Shown piece by piece: positions 24,783-38,500 of a stretch of DNA of 64,000 nt. The notes under the pieces were generated by a model. It was given only the letters and a program-made list of their open reading frames with translations. It was not told the DNA's origin and ran no database searches. The DNA is from Dipteronia dyeriana (lineage: Eukaryota; Streptophyta; Magnoliopsida; Sapindales; Sapindaceae). Location: positions 14,265,096 to 14,329,095 of the forward strand of contig CM065298.1 of the NCBI GenBank assembly GCA_032871835.1. Direction: 5' to 3'. Position numbers and translations under genes: made by a program. Every line of letters begins with the position of its first letter. The first letter of the stretch is position 1.

Positions 24783-24892
24783 GGAGGTGTCCCCCCTAAA
24801 ATTTCGGGGAAAATATATGACCTTCTCGCTTTAAATTTGGAGAGGAGCTCAGCCTCCTCCTTTAAAGATTTTGGACGAGGCCGAAGTCTTTA

Positions 24893-26558
24893 GGGGGGTG
24901 TAATGGATTAGGATTTTAATAGACAATTTTGGAGTGGTAGGATTGTATGGATTTGTAGGATTTGAAAGACTATTAGGATTATTTGGACTAGACTTTCAGG
25001 ATTCTTGATTTTTTAAAAAAAGAGACTTTATTTAAAGACTATTACGACTATCTAGAATTTATTTAAAGACTATTAGGATTATCTATACTTTATTTAAAGA
25101 CTAATATGATTATCTAGATTTTATTTAAAGACTTTTTGGATTTTTTTATATAATTATGAGCCCTATAAATTTGTTAATTAACACATACTCGAGTTGAGAA
25201 ACCCAAACTAGGTAGTTGGTCTGAGCTGAAAAAACTCAAACAAGATATCAAACTCATAATCAATAGGAAAACTCAGTATATATATATATATATGTCGAAC
25301 TACATAGTACTCATATGGTTTGAAAATCAATTTCAACTAATTTGATGGAATAATATATATGTTATTATATATTATATTGTATCAAAACATCATCAATGAT
25401 GTATCAAAACGTCATCAATGATGTATCAGATAATTTTTTTTTATTGATTTTTCTATAATATTTGCACATAGACACGAACCAAATAAAAAAACAAAAGAAA
25501 AAAAAGAAGAAGATAATTTGATATAATACCGTAAGCCACTCATACAAGCCACTCACAATCTGATTGAATATTCACAATAATTGAGTTTTCACATATAATA
25601 ATTATTGTAAATACTGCAAGATACAATATAATAATTACCTGAACCTAGTATGTTGTTAGGGTTTCTTCACAGTCTTGTTGCTAGTTTTTGAAAAGTCTTG
25701 AGCAAGCGTGAAAAATCTGATTGAGGGGGGTGTATTTGATTGGGACTTTAATAGACAATTTTAGAAAGTAAAAGTCTGGTTGTATTGGATTGAGACTTTT
25801 TAATAAGTTATAAAAGTCTAGTGGTATTTGATTAGGATTTTAAGATTTTTTAAAAAAGTCCATATTATCATGTGGTATTGGATCCAGACTTTTAAGAGTT
25901 TTTTTAAAAGTCCAAAATATCTAATGGTATTGGATCCAGACTTTTCAGATTTTTTTAAAAAGTCCAAAATATCTAGTGGTATTGGATACAGACTTTTAAG
26001 ATGCAACAAATTGTTTGGTGGTATTGGGTTGAGATCAAGATTTGTAGGATTTCATGACAATATAAATTGTATAGATTTTTTTAATGATAATTATAAATAT
26101 CTAGACCCCAAAATTGTCTTGCCACTTTCCATCAGACTTTTCACGCTTGCTCAAGACTTTTCAAAAACTAGCAACAAGGCTGTGAAGAAACCCTAACAAC
26201 ATACCAGGTTCAGATAATTATTATATTATATCTTGCAGTATTTACAATAATTATTATATGTGAAAACCCAATTATTGTGAATATTCAATCAGATTGTGAG
26301 TGACTTGTATGAGTGACTTGCTGTATTATATCAAATTATCTTCTTTTATTTTTTTTGCTTTTGTTTTTTTTATTTGGTTCGTGCCTATGTGCAAATATTG
26401 TAGAAAAATCAATAATTTTTTTTATCTGATACATCATTGATGACGTTTTGATATATCATTGATGATGTTTTGATACAATATAATATATAATAACATATAT
26501 ATTATTCCATCAAATTAGTTGAAATTGATTTTCAAACCATATGAGTACCATATAGTTT

Positions 26559-26640
<82 letters not shown>

Positions 26641-27469
26641 CTGAGCTTTCCTATTGATTATGAGTTTGATATATTGTTTGAGTTTTTTCAGCTCAGACCA
26701 ACTACCTAGTTTGAGTTTCTCAACTCGAGTATCTGTTAATGAACAAATTTACAGGGCTCATAATTAAAAAAAAAATCCAAAAAGTATTTAAATAAAATAT
26801 AGATAATCATAATAGTTTTTAAATAAATTTTAGATAATCATAATAGTCTTTAAATAAAGTCTAGATAGTCTAGATAATCGTAATAGTCTTTAAATAAAGT
26901 CAAGAGATTTTTTTTTTTAAAAATCAAGGATCCTTAAAGTTTAATCCAAATAATCCTAATAGTCTTTCAAATCTAACAAATCCAACAAATCCAACAAATC
27001 CATAAAATCCATACAATCCTACCATTCCAAAATTGCCTATTAAAATCCCAATCCAATACACCCCCGGAAAGTGGCAAGACAATTTTGGGGTCTAGATATT
27101 TATAATTATCATTAAAAAGTCTAGACAATCCATATTGTAATGAAATTCTACAAATCTTGATTTCAATCAAATACCACCAAATAATTTGCTGCATCTTAAA
27201 AATCTGTATCCAATACCACTAGATATTTTGGACTTTTTTAAAAAATATGAAAAGTCTGGATCCAATACCATTAGATATTTTGGACTTTTTAAAAAACTCT
27301 TAAAAGTCTGAATCCAATACCACATGATAATATGGATTTTTGTTTTAAATCTTAAAAGTCCTAATCGAATATCACCAGACTTTTATAACTTACTAAAAAG
27401 TCTCAATCCAATACCATCAGACTTTTACTTTCTAAAATTATCTATTAAAATCCCAATCAAATACGCCCT
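24893..27469. mobile_element. Interleaved long inverted repeats (A-B-A'-B'), fold-back-like TIR elements
   Basis: Arm A (24893 to about 25722) is the inverse of A' (about 26132-27065). Block B (about 25726-26130) is the inverse of B' (27066-27469). A and B both start with nearly the same end (GGGGGGTGTAATGGATTAGG and GGGGGGTGTATTTGATTGGG, then 'ttttaatagacaatttt'). Both far ends read ...ccaatacaccccc or ...aatacgccc. Each pair therefore looks like a non-autonomous TIR transposon, but the pairs overlap instead of nesting. The A arms carry mirrored pieces such as 'ctcgagttgagaaaccca' and a (TA)/(CA)n site. No coding capacity. Superfamily uncertain (Mutator-like or PIF-like long TIRs). Confidence 0.82.
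26562..26640. repeat. (CA)n(TA)n microsatellite in arm A'
   Basis: About 28 CA units followed by about 12 TA units. The mirrored position in arm A (25278-25292) has only a short (TA) run, so the array expanded after the inverted repeat formed. Confidence 0.95.
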
Positions 27470-29100
27470 TCTTACAGTAAAGGAGACAACCACTTCCTCC
27501 CAATACTAATTAATTTATTTTAAAATTTAAATATTATATTTAATCATTTTAAAATCATTTTTTGGAGGGACGAATTGCATGTTTCCCCTTTAAACTTTAA
27601 AGATAAAAATATCCTTGAACTAGTTTATTTTGACTAATATATAAACACACAACTACAGTAAATAATTTATTTATTTAATTATTATGTTTTTAGTTTTAAT
27701 TTTATTTCCCCTCTAAACCATTAAATTTTAATGTAACATATATTAACCGTTAAGTTTAGTTAATAAAACTATACAAGGGTGCGGGCTATAATTTAAAGTA
27801 GAAGATTGTTTCATATATATATAAAAAGGACTAATTGCACCAATTTACACTAACTATGTGTATAAAATGTACTAAAACTAGCAAAAATCCTATAATTACA
27901 CGGACAACTCCTTTAACCAACTGATTAATGATTGACCATAGAGAGTCATTACCTTTTGTTTTTTTTTTTTTTTGAATTTTATGATTTTTTTTATCTAATT
28001 CTGTATTGTTTTTATGATTTTTATTACATTACCCCTTAGTTTATCTATTACTAACTACCGGTGGTCAGCACTTAGTAAATGGATCGAGGGTAGGATGTGT
28101 TATTATGATATTTTTGACGATTCTAATGCAATTATATATAGTTATGGTAAATTAGTTCAATTTACCGTAAATACAATTATGCACTAAAAAATAAAAATGC
28201 AACCTTATCTGTGGAAATTAGCACATCTACCCTAGCTGGTGGTGTACACCTCTTACCTCTCCTAATACATTTACTTTTTAAAGGAAAGTTCAAGTTTTTT
28301 TTTTTTTTTTTTACAATTCTACCCGTATATTGAGAGCGGATATTTAAGAAACTACTCGATTCTATTATAAAAGTATAATTAAAGTCACACTTACGATATT
28401 ATTGTGAGAGTAGATATTTATATCATGCATATAGTGTATGGTATTTTGATGGATTCCGACAAATCAGAGGTGTTAAATGGGTTTGACGGTTTGAACCCAG
28501 CCTTCGAATCGATGAGGACCATCCCCACGTCCAAGTCCTATGGTTAGGATCCTAAAAAAAAGGTCCTATGGTTAAGTCGGTCGGGCTATACTTTCAAGCT
28601 CATGTGCTCGAAGAGCAGGACTAAAAGATTGAAATAATAATAATTATTACATACAGTTAAATTACTAACTTTCAAAAAAAAAAAAAAGTTAAATTATAAG
28701 AGGGCAAACTTCTTACAAGTAGGGCTTGTGGGTAAGACTGGACCTTATTCAAATATTGAAGGCCCGATTGTACCCGACCCTTATTGATGGTTGGATTTTA
28801 AATTTAAATCTAACCCGATCTATTTTAATATTTTTATGATTTGGATGTATTGTTTAATCTAAACAAGTTAGATGATTATTTATAATTTTTAATTTATTAT
28901 TATTACTTTTTAAAAAGTTTATATCTTATAAAATTTTAAATTAAATGGATAGTTTTTTTTTGACATCCTAATTCCTATATGAATATATGTATTTAATTAA
29001 ACTTGACTACCCTTAAAAAAATGTATTTAATTAAACATAATCATTATTGAAATTTAAAAGTGAGGACAAGGCAACAAACCTTGTCGTTTTAAAGATGAAA
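27470..29100. other. Intergenic, no gene seen
   Basis: AT-rich DNA with T-runs (27960-27973, 28292-28311) and no convincing coding frame. Nothing recognised apart from low-complexity sequence. Confidence 0.5.
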
Positions 29101-29586
29101 AACCCAATAACATCAAATTAAACGATTCTCTCTCTCTCTCTCTCCAAAACTGAATTAAAATTGGCAGAAATCAAATTTCACAACCTAACAGTATTACCTT
29201 TACTTGGCACTTGATTTTTTTTGTTTCAGTTTTATTTTATTATATTATTTCGATCTTCAAACACGAAACCAAATTACACCCACAAAGCGACTCCCTCTCT
29301 CTGTTGCACGCAAATGCATAAAAGCCCAAAAAAAAAATTACATGTAAATTCCAGAACCCAAAACCTAACGGTCTTCGCGTTGAAATTCCAACTGAGAAAG
29401 AATAAATTTGTTTGATTCCCATTTTGTTCTCTCTCTCTATACAAAACTCCAGATTTTGCCCGGAATTTCAGCTTCTCACATTTCTGTGATCTTCTCTGTT
29501 GGTTTCGGGTTTTCGAGACGATTTTGGTGATGGGATTGGATCGATTTTATTTGGGTTGACAAATAAGAGGAAAATAGGTAGAAAAA
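29101..29586 (+). promoter_or_regulatory. Promoter and 5' UTR region of the PX-domain gene, CT-rich
   Basis: Directly upstream of the start codon at 29587. It holds a (CT)n tract at 29128-29144 and shorter 'ctctctct' tracts at 29291 and 29430-29439, common near plant transcription starts and in 5' leaders. No clear TATA box was fixed. The exact start of transcription cannot be read from sequence. Confidence 0.4.
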
Positions 29587-32500
29587 ATGAGCTCGCAGAA
29601 GCAGGTAACGATGCGGGACCTAGTGGAGGAGGCCAAGAAGAGGATTGTGTTCTTGATTATATGTGTCGTCGGATTGTCTTATCTGCTGTCGTGTAAGTCT
29701 TCTTGTTTTTGTTTTGTTTTTGATTGAATTCAATGAATTGGTGGTGGTTATTAATTTCTTATGAATCTGTTGTGTATATATAAATGCTGTTGGAGTTCAA
29801 TTTTAGAGGATTAGAACTCATTCACCAAAGGAATTCTGCATGTAAAAATGGTGAATGTGATTTGATAACTGTGTAGAGGTCGTATGTTAGTGAAGATGGG
29901 TAATGCTCTTCTTGTGAGCCTTGTGGGTTGTGGCCTTGGCGTAAGAAGAACCATATAGATGTTCCGCTGAGGGCGAATCAGGGTTTATTAATCTATTATT
30001 TTTATGAGTTTAAGTCTGAATTTGCGTACACATTTGACATTTGGTGATAATTGTGTAAAGTTGGCACTATTGATCACTATTAATTTGGTAATCTATTCAT
30101 TGGTTTTAAAGGCCTTGAGCTGTTGTCTTGTTCACTGTCCTTGGCTAGTTAGAAATTTATGCCGGGATCAGTTTAGAAGGTCTAGAGGTGGTTTAGTGGA
30201 GTTAATTGCAGCGTTAAAATGTGTTAAAGTTTGAGTTGCATGTTTGGTAATAATGTACGTGGGTGGTACTCACATATATTTGGCATTTTATTCATTGCTG
30301 TTAAAATGTTCCGAGCCATGGTCTTTTAGGATTTAGCAGTAGTCCGGAAATATTTTTGAATTTAGTCTTAGTTTCAAATTTGGTGACAATTGTGCATGGG
30401 TGGCTCTATCATTTATTTGGTAGTTAAAGGTGCTAAGCTATGGTCTTTCAATGTGACATGGTTATCAAAAAAATTGATGCCAAGAACTGCATTAGTGGTC
30501 TAGAGGTGGTTTGGTGGAGTTGACAGTGGTAAAGAAAGTTTAGTTTCTAATGAAAAAGATAGTGTTAAAGAAAATTTATCCAGATATTTGTTAGTGACAG
30601 CTATATTTTAACTCCTTCTGCCACTTCTGGTGGTAATAATTTTTTTTTTATTATATATTTATAATGTGAATTTTAAAATTATCGGTTGGATGATGATAGA
30701 TAGGATGATCAAACTTAAAGCATCTGTGTGAAAATTGTGGCATATTGGGGTATTATGCAAAAAAAAAAAGAAGAAAAATTGATGCTTCTGGTTACTGTCT
30801 CTGTTATATACAACAATAGTATCTTAATTAGAGGCAGATGATCAATCAGTTGCTTGCCTTTGTAATTGCCCAAGAACAAGAAATATGTATGTATATGTGC
30901 TCACACACATAATCCTACCCCCTCGACATGAGGTGTGCTTATTATGTGTACCTAACTACCCCAATAAATCATACTTTAAGAACTAGAAACTGTTCCGCGT
31001 ACAAGTGTGTATATTGTTGTCAAAATTACGTTGACAGATTATTCACCAACTGTTTGCAATAAAAGTTTGGAGGATCTTAGCGTGCTTTAATTAGTAGTAA
31101 TTTATTAAGTGACTGGACGTGGATAACTAGAGTTAGATCTAGCTAGAAAATGGGGTGGCCATTATGCAGAAAATTTCAAAACAATTTCTCAATCTATGCC
31201 ATATAAAGACTTAAAAAGGAGGCTTCTCATGATTATTTACAAACTGATGAGATCATTTTTCTGAATACAAATTTTATCCACTTTGACTCCTCAAGAATTT
31301 CTTTACGTTTCAACTTGATGACTTCTACTATATAAGTTCATTATTGTCGAAGACTTTAATCCTTTAAGAGAATCTTCTTCTGGTAAATGATACTCATTTT
31401 GTGGACCACTGCTTTGTATTATGATTCTCTTTTCTTATTGTATTCACTAACTGTGTTAAATTGTCCGAGTCTTGAAGTTCTCTAGAATATCTTTCTCATA
31501 GGTAATTAATATGCTAAACAAGTCAAACTTTGGTTTCTCAACCATGGCGTTCCTAACTTCACATATGAGCTTTGTAAGAAAATATGGAACCATAAATAAT
31601 TGATTATATAGGACAAGATATTTTCGAAGGCTTACTTTGAATTAGACTAGAAACAATGGATCCATGTAGGATGGGTACCCTGATTTTTGGTGATACTTGT
31701 GCAAAGTTTGCACTGTGGTTTGATTTGGTAATCTATTAATTGGTTTTAAAAGTGTTGAGCCGTGGTCTTGTTCATTGTCCTTGGCTGTTAAAAATTTATG
31801 CCAGGAACAGTTTAGAAGTTCTAGAGGTGGTTTAGTGGAGTTAATTGCGGCCTTAAAATGCGTTAAAGTTTGAGTTTCATATTTGGTAATAATGTACTTG
31901 GGTGGTACTCACATATATTTGGCATTCAATTCATTGCTATTAAAAAGTCCTGCGCCATGGCCTTATTGGATTTAGCAGTAGTTAGGAAATGATTTTGAGT
32001 TTAGTTTTAGTTTCATTTGGTGATTTTTTGTGCATGGGTGGCACTATCATTTATTTGGTACTTCAAGAGTTAAAGGTGCTAAGCCACGGCCTTTCAATGT
32101 CACTTGATTATCAAGAAATTTGATGCCAAGAACTGCCTTAGAGGTCTAGAGGTGGTTTAGTGGAGTTGACGGTGGTAAAGAAGCTTAGTATCTGATGAAA
32201 AAGATAGCGGTGATGAAAATTTATCCAGCTTATATATTTGTTGGTGAGAGGCTGAGAGCTATATTTTTACTCCTCCTACCACTTCTGGTGCTAATATATA
32301 TTTTAATTATATATTTATAATGTGAATGTAAAATTATCGGTTGGATGATGATGATAGATAGGATGGTCAGACCTTAAGCATCTGTGTGAAAATCATGGCA
32401 TATAGGGATATTATGCAAAAAAAACAGATAAAGAATTGATGCTTCTGGTTACTTTCTCTGTTATTACAACAATAGTGTCTTAATTAGAGGCAGGTAATCA

Positions 32501-35500
32501 GTCACTTACTTGTGTGTGTAATTGCCCTAGATTATGAGAACAAGAAATATGTATGTATATGTGCTCACATATGTAATCCTACCCCTCAACATGATGTGTG
32601 CTTGTTATGTGTACCTAACTACCCCAATAAATCATATCATTTGAGAACTAGAAAACTGTTCCACGTACAAGTGTGTATATTGTTGTCAAAATTACCTTGA
32701 CAGATTATTCACCAATTGTTTGCAATAAAAGTTTGGATGATCTTAGTGTGCTTTAATTAGTAGTAATTTATTAAGTGATGTGCCATGGAGAACCAGAGTT
32801 AGATCAAGCTAGAAAATGGGGAGGCCATTATGCAGAAAATTTCAGAACAATTTCAGAATTTCTCAATCTATGCCATATAAAGACTTAAAAAGGAGGTTTC
32901 TCATGAAGTTCTTTCAAACTGATTTTTCCTCGCTACAAATTTTATCCACTTTGGCTCCTCAAAAATTTCTTTATGTTTCAACCTTGATGACTTTTACAAT
33001 ATAAGTTCATTAATGTCGAAGACTCGAATCCTTTTAAGAGAATCGTCTCGTAAATGATACTCCTTTTATGAACCACTTCTTCGTATTATGATTCTCTTTT
33101 CTGATTGTATTCACTAGCTGTGTTTTACTGTCCGAGTCTTGAAGTTCTCTAGAATATGCTAAACAACACAAACTTGTCCTTCTCAACCAAGGCATACCTA
33201 ACTTCTACGGCATCAGTTATGAGCTTTGTGAGGAAAGATAGTGGCTGCTCTTGAGTATTTTCCTTCTTTTATCATTGTTGTGTTCCAATGAAACATAAAA
33301 ATAAAACTTGTCCATTCGGTGAATTTAGTTTTTATTTAAATAATTACTCTGTGGCCTTTCATCATGTAATTTTCTTTTTCTTTTGTCCATAAGAAAAATC
33401 TGGAACCATAAATAATTGATTATATCTAGCTGTTAATATGAATAGCAGAAACTCCGTTAAAGCCATTGATGTACATTCAATGTACTCCACGGATAGAGGA
33501 ATACATAGAGTTGAGCATAGTAAAAAAGGGTATATTGAGCAATTGCAATAATCGGGTTCATTGATATTCCTGGTATAGTAAATGCTATCACGCATACCCA
33601 ATTTGATGAAATTGTTTGATCTTAAAGGGGATCTTCTATAAGTTCGCACGTGAGGGGTTATTTCTTGGTTACGTCCGGTCATTAATAACTTGATTATTTT
33701 TAGATAATAGTAGATAGAAACAACGCTTGTAAGGAGTCCTATTGAAACCAAGAAATATAGGCATGCCTGCAATGGACGATATATTTTCGAAGACTTACTA
33801 TGAATTAGACAAGAAATAGTGGATCCATGCAGGATGGGTACCCTGATTTTTGGTGTTTCTCTCAATCAGTTGGGACTTGAGGGTTTTAAGGTTTCCTTTT
33901 AGAAGCATTTATGCTGTCATGGTTGTCATTCTCAATATGTTACTCCTTGCATGTTCATTTGCCTTGAATTAGTACTAACTACTCATATTCTTATGCCAGT
34001 GACAAGCTCCTCAGTTTTGGTAAACTTGCCTGCTGCTGCTTCCCTGATTATTCTACTCCGTTATTTCTCCCTAGATTTTGAAATGCGGAGAAAAGCTGCT
34101 ACATATAACAGCAAACCTTCCACAGCAAATACAATATCTCAAATTAAACCCCCAGAAAGTCATAAAGTTATTAAACGATCTGACTGGAGAAGGAAGGTGA
34201 ATTCTCCTGTTGTCGAGGATGCAATAGATAGGCTCACCAGGCATATTGTTTCTGAGTGGGTTGCAGATCTCTGGTACTCTCGTTTAACACCTGACAAAGA
34301 AGGTCCAGAGGAATTGGTACAGATCATAAAAGGTGTTCTTGGGGAATTTTCAGGTCGCATGAGGAATATAAATCTTATAGATCTCCTTACAAGGTTGCCC
34401 TTATTCTGATTCTCAGTTTGGTAATTAAGAGTATATTTTACTAGGGAACTAATTTTCTTTTAGAATGACACAGGGATCTTGTTAGTGTTATCTGCACCCA
34501 CCTGGAGCTTTTTCGTGCTAGTCAGGCTAAGATTGATAAGCAGCAGTCAGTGCCTCTGACTATTGAAAACAGAGACTTGGAAATAAAACGTGTTTTGGCT
34601 GCTGCGGACAAGTTACACCCTGCTTTATTTTCTGCTGAAGCCGAACACAAGGTCGTTCTCTTTATCTGTTTATCTCGAAATTATGCCTGCAGATATTTCC
34701 TGCAAGGGTGAAGGTATTATTCCGTTTATGCTTCTCTTGATGGTGCTGACAATACTTTCTGCACCCTTTATTGCAGGTTTTACAGTGTTTAATGGATGGT
34801 CTCATGTCTTTCACATTCAGGCATGAAGATCTGCAGTGCTCTTTCTTCAGGTTCACTGCCAGGGAGTTACTTGCTTGTGCAGTGATGCGGCCAGTCTTAA
34901 ATTTAGCCAATCCAAGGTAACTTTCATTTTTTATTTTGTTTCTTTCTCACTCTGGTGTGGCAATTTATTTTCTTGATATAATGTAATCCTTTAATAGGTT
35001 TATCAATGAAAGGATTGAATCCTTAGCCATATCTATGAAAAAGGCTAAAGGAGCTACTGCCTCGCAAGAGATATCTCAGTCCAAATCCAATGGTTCTTCC
35101 AGGATGTCATCTGATCATTTCTCTAGGTTCTTAGATCCTTCTGCCACTGGTGTTGAACTTGTCTCGTTAAAAACTGATCAATCTAGAACTACTGCAGCTA
35201 CATCTGCTACAGATCTTTCAAAAGATCCATTGCTTTCCATTGATACTCGTTCTACCCATTCATGGGGCTCATTGCCATTGACCTCTCAAAATAGTGTTGA
35301 AAGAGGTATTCAACGACATCATTCTGGAGGAAAATGGGGTGACATGTTGGATCTGATGTCAGACAGAAAGACTAAAGCCCTTGCTCCGGAAAATTTTGAA
35401 AACATGTGGACCAAAGGGAGGAACTACAAAAAGAAGGAAGGGGAAAATCGGGTATTCGAGCAAGTCTCGCAGCATTCTGTGGGGAAGTCTGTTACAGCTG

Positions 35501-38500
35501 TTTGTTCAAAGGCAACATCAAAGCCCAGAGAAAAACATAGTATGACCAAGGTTAACACTGATCAGAGTGCAGTACAAAATTCATTTCAGCATGCAGATCA
35601 GAAGAAATCAAATTCCTCTTCGGTGACTTCATTTCAAGAAGATGATGAGCACAACCTCAAGCGTGGGGAGGAGGTTGAAACAGGGAGCAGTAGTTCATAT
35701 ACTTCAGAAGAGGAAGAAACTGGCAATGTACTTGATTCTCCTGGAACTAAGGTTTGGGATGGAAGAAGTAACAGAAATCTGACTGTTTCTCGCATTCATC
35801 ATCCCCTTGAAAATCCTGATAAGCATAGATTGAAGAAGTCCAGTAGAAGACAACTTCAATACCAAAGATTACCTCGAAGTCAGCCTGGCCGGAAAAGGTC
35901 AAGACTGAACAGTCAGAAGTTACCTGTTTGGCAGGAGGTGGAAAGGACAAGCTTCTTGTCTGGAGATGGACAGGATATACTTGGTTCATGCAAAGGACTT
36001 GCAACAATTGATGAATCTAGCGATGATTCCGAGATTGAAACCTTAGGCGGATCTCAAAGTGGATCAGCTGCATCTCCTTCTGCATCCTTTATTTCGATAC
36101 CGGAAAGTCATAGTTCAACTGTTAATACTCTGCAAAATTCGTTAATGCTTGATTCTTTCTTTAAGTTGAGATGCGAGGTACTTAATATAAAGTTCAGTAT
36201 TTTATCCCAGCATGTATAATTTTTGTCTTCTTATATTATACTAAAAAATGTAAAGGATGTAAGCTCATTTACTGTTGCAGGTATTGGGTGCGAATGTTGT
36301 GAAGAGTGGCTCTAAAACATTTGCCGTATATTCCATATCTGTGACAGATGTAAATAATAATTGTTGGTCGATCAAAAGAAGGTGATAAGGACTTTTCTGT
36401 AGAAGTTATGTGTTCTTCTTTCATTGATGTGTTCCATATTTGTCATTCTTTGTTGTCTAGTTCTTGATGTTAAGTTCTCATACTTTTGACTCCGGTTTTA
36501 TTCTTCGGTTCGTATCTCTGCTACTGAGTGTTCTTGCTCTTGTAGGTTCCGACATTTTGAGGAGCTACATCGGCGCCTTAAATTTTTTCCAGAGTACAAT
36601 CTTCATTTGCCCCCAAAGCATTTTTTATCAACAGGTTTAGATGTACCTGTAATTCTAGAGCGGTGTAAATTGCTTGACAGATATTTGAAGGTCAGATATT
36701 TTAACTCACTTGTTTTGTGTACCAGTTGTATGATTGTTTCACTGTAGAGATTAGATCAGCATTTAACTCCGTGATAACGTTTTGACAAAATTATTTGTCT
36801 TTTGTGGCTTGACTTTCTGCTGTTAAAATGAAGAATTTACAAGTTTACAGCAGTGCTTGCTTGTGATCGGGATTATCTGATGCTTTCTATAAATTATCTA
36901 TGTTTTAGTTCCTTTGTTTATACTGTTTTTGCTTCTAGGGTACTCGGCTACTACATTTTATATTAAATTGCAGATTACCTTGGAGAAATGACTCCAATTT
37001 GTGTACTTTTAAAGCAATTTACTTTTTCCTTTTTCTGGATATATTTGTTTTATGCTTCAGTCCTCTAATAGAAATTCCATGTGTTTTGCTTCTCAGAAGC
37101 TCCTGCAGCTTCCTACAGTTTCAGGATCAATTGAAGTTTGGGACTTTCTTAGTGTTGATTCCCAGGTTTAGCATATTCTTTTTGTTTTCTTTGATTGTTT
37201 ATATTTCTATTCTGGCAGTAAGGGCCATTTTATCTTTTGTTGTTTTATTACAATTGCCTTATGGTCTACCCTGTGTGCTGAACTGCTGCAGACATATTTA
37301 TTCTCAAATTCCTTCTCTATTGTTGAAACATTGTCAGGTAAGCCATGCTCAGTGCAGAATATGACATCTTCTTCTTTCTTTTATGTATATATATATTCTA
37401 TTTCTATTTACTTATTTTGTGTGTGTGTTGCTTTGTAAATTCTAGTTGGTCTTGAAGATAAACCTTCTGAGAGAAGTACGATGGTTTCAAATACTATTGG
37501 CCCTACAGTTGGTCTATCCTCCTGTAGGGAACATTTGGGCAATGAAAGCAAGGAATCTCCAAGGAAAATGAAGGATAATTTTGTAGCAGATGGGTTAAAA
37601 TACAGTGCAAAAGAAATGGCCAAGTCTCCAGTGAAAAATACTGTTAAAGAAAGTGGAAAACCGTTGCAGGATTCTGGCAATGGTCCAGATACTAAGGTGC
37701 AAAACATTTCGTCATCTCTCAGAAACTTGGCCAAGGCAGTGAAAGGAAGAGAGAACGATGGTTTAGAAGAGAGGTCTGATTCACCTTTTGATGCTTCCAC
37801 TGACCCAGCCCTACCTAATGAGGTAATTATTGTTCTTATTGTAGATGGTGCTGTGTGACTTCTATGTCTTTCTTAGATTTTTAAATCAAATACTTCTCTT
37901 GCAGTGGGTGCCACCAAATTTGAGCGTCCCCATATTGGATTTGGTAGATGTAATTTTCCAGCTTCAAGATGGTGGATGGATCAGGTACAGATAGATATGT
38001 GTACAGTTGTAGAATTGTGATATAATCTCACATGATCTAATGATAGTCAGAATTTCTAAATTATGTGATGAAATTTTCTGCTAAATGCTAATCTATTGCA
38101 TGCATAACAGGCGGCAGGCTTTTTGGGTTGCCAAACAGGTACTACAACTTGGAATGGGTGATGCCTTTGATGATTGGTTAATAGAAAAAATTCAGCTTCT
38201 GCGTAGAGGATCGGTTGTTGCTTCTGGGATCCAAAGGCTGGAACAGGTAATTATTTGATTTTACTAAATTTCATAGCTTGTGTGTCACTCCTGATAGAGG
38301 CTTCCATGTGATCCAATTAGATACTTTGGCCTGATGGAATATTCTTAACCAAACATCCAAAACGAAGACAACCATCACAACCCATCCAGCCCCAAAGTTC
38401 TAATGGACACCTGCCTGTGGAAATTTCTTCACCAAGATTGAGTGAGGAGCAAAAGGAGGAAGCAGATGAAAGAGCAAAGTTTGTGTACGAGCTAATGATT

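Noticed and set aside
30004..30234. 76-residue frame in intron 1 of the PX gene
   Set aside because: It is part of the intronic tandem duplication; the second copy does not keep the frame.
33362..33865. 167-residue minus-strand frame as a possible nuclear gene
   Set aside because: Its content is two plastid ndhB pieces plus flanking intron sequence. Order is scrambled and the ends are intron DNA, so it is not a gene.
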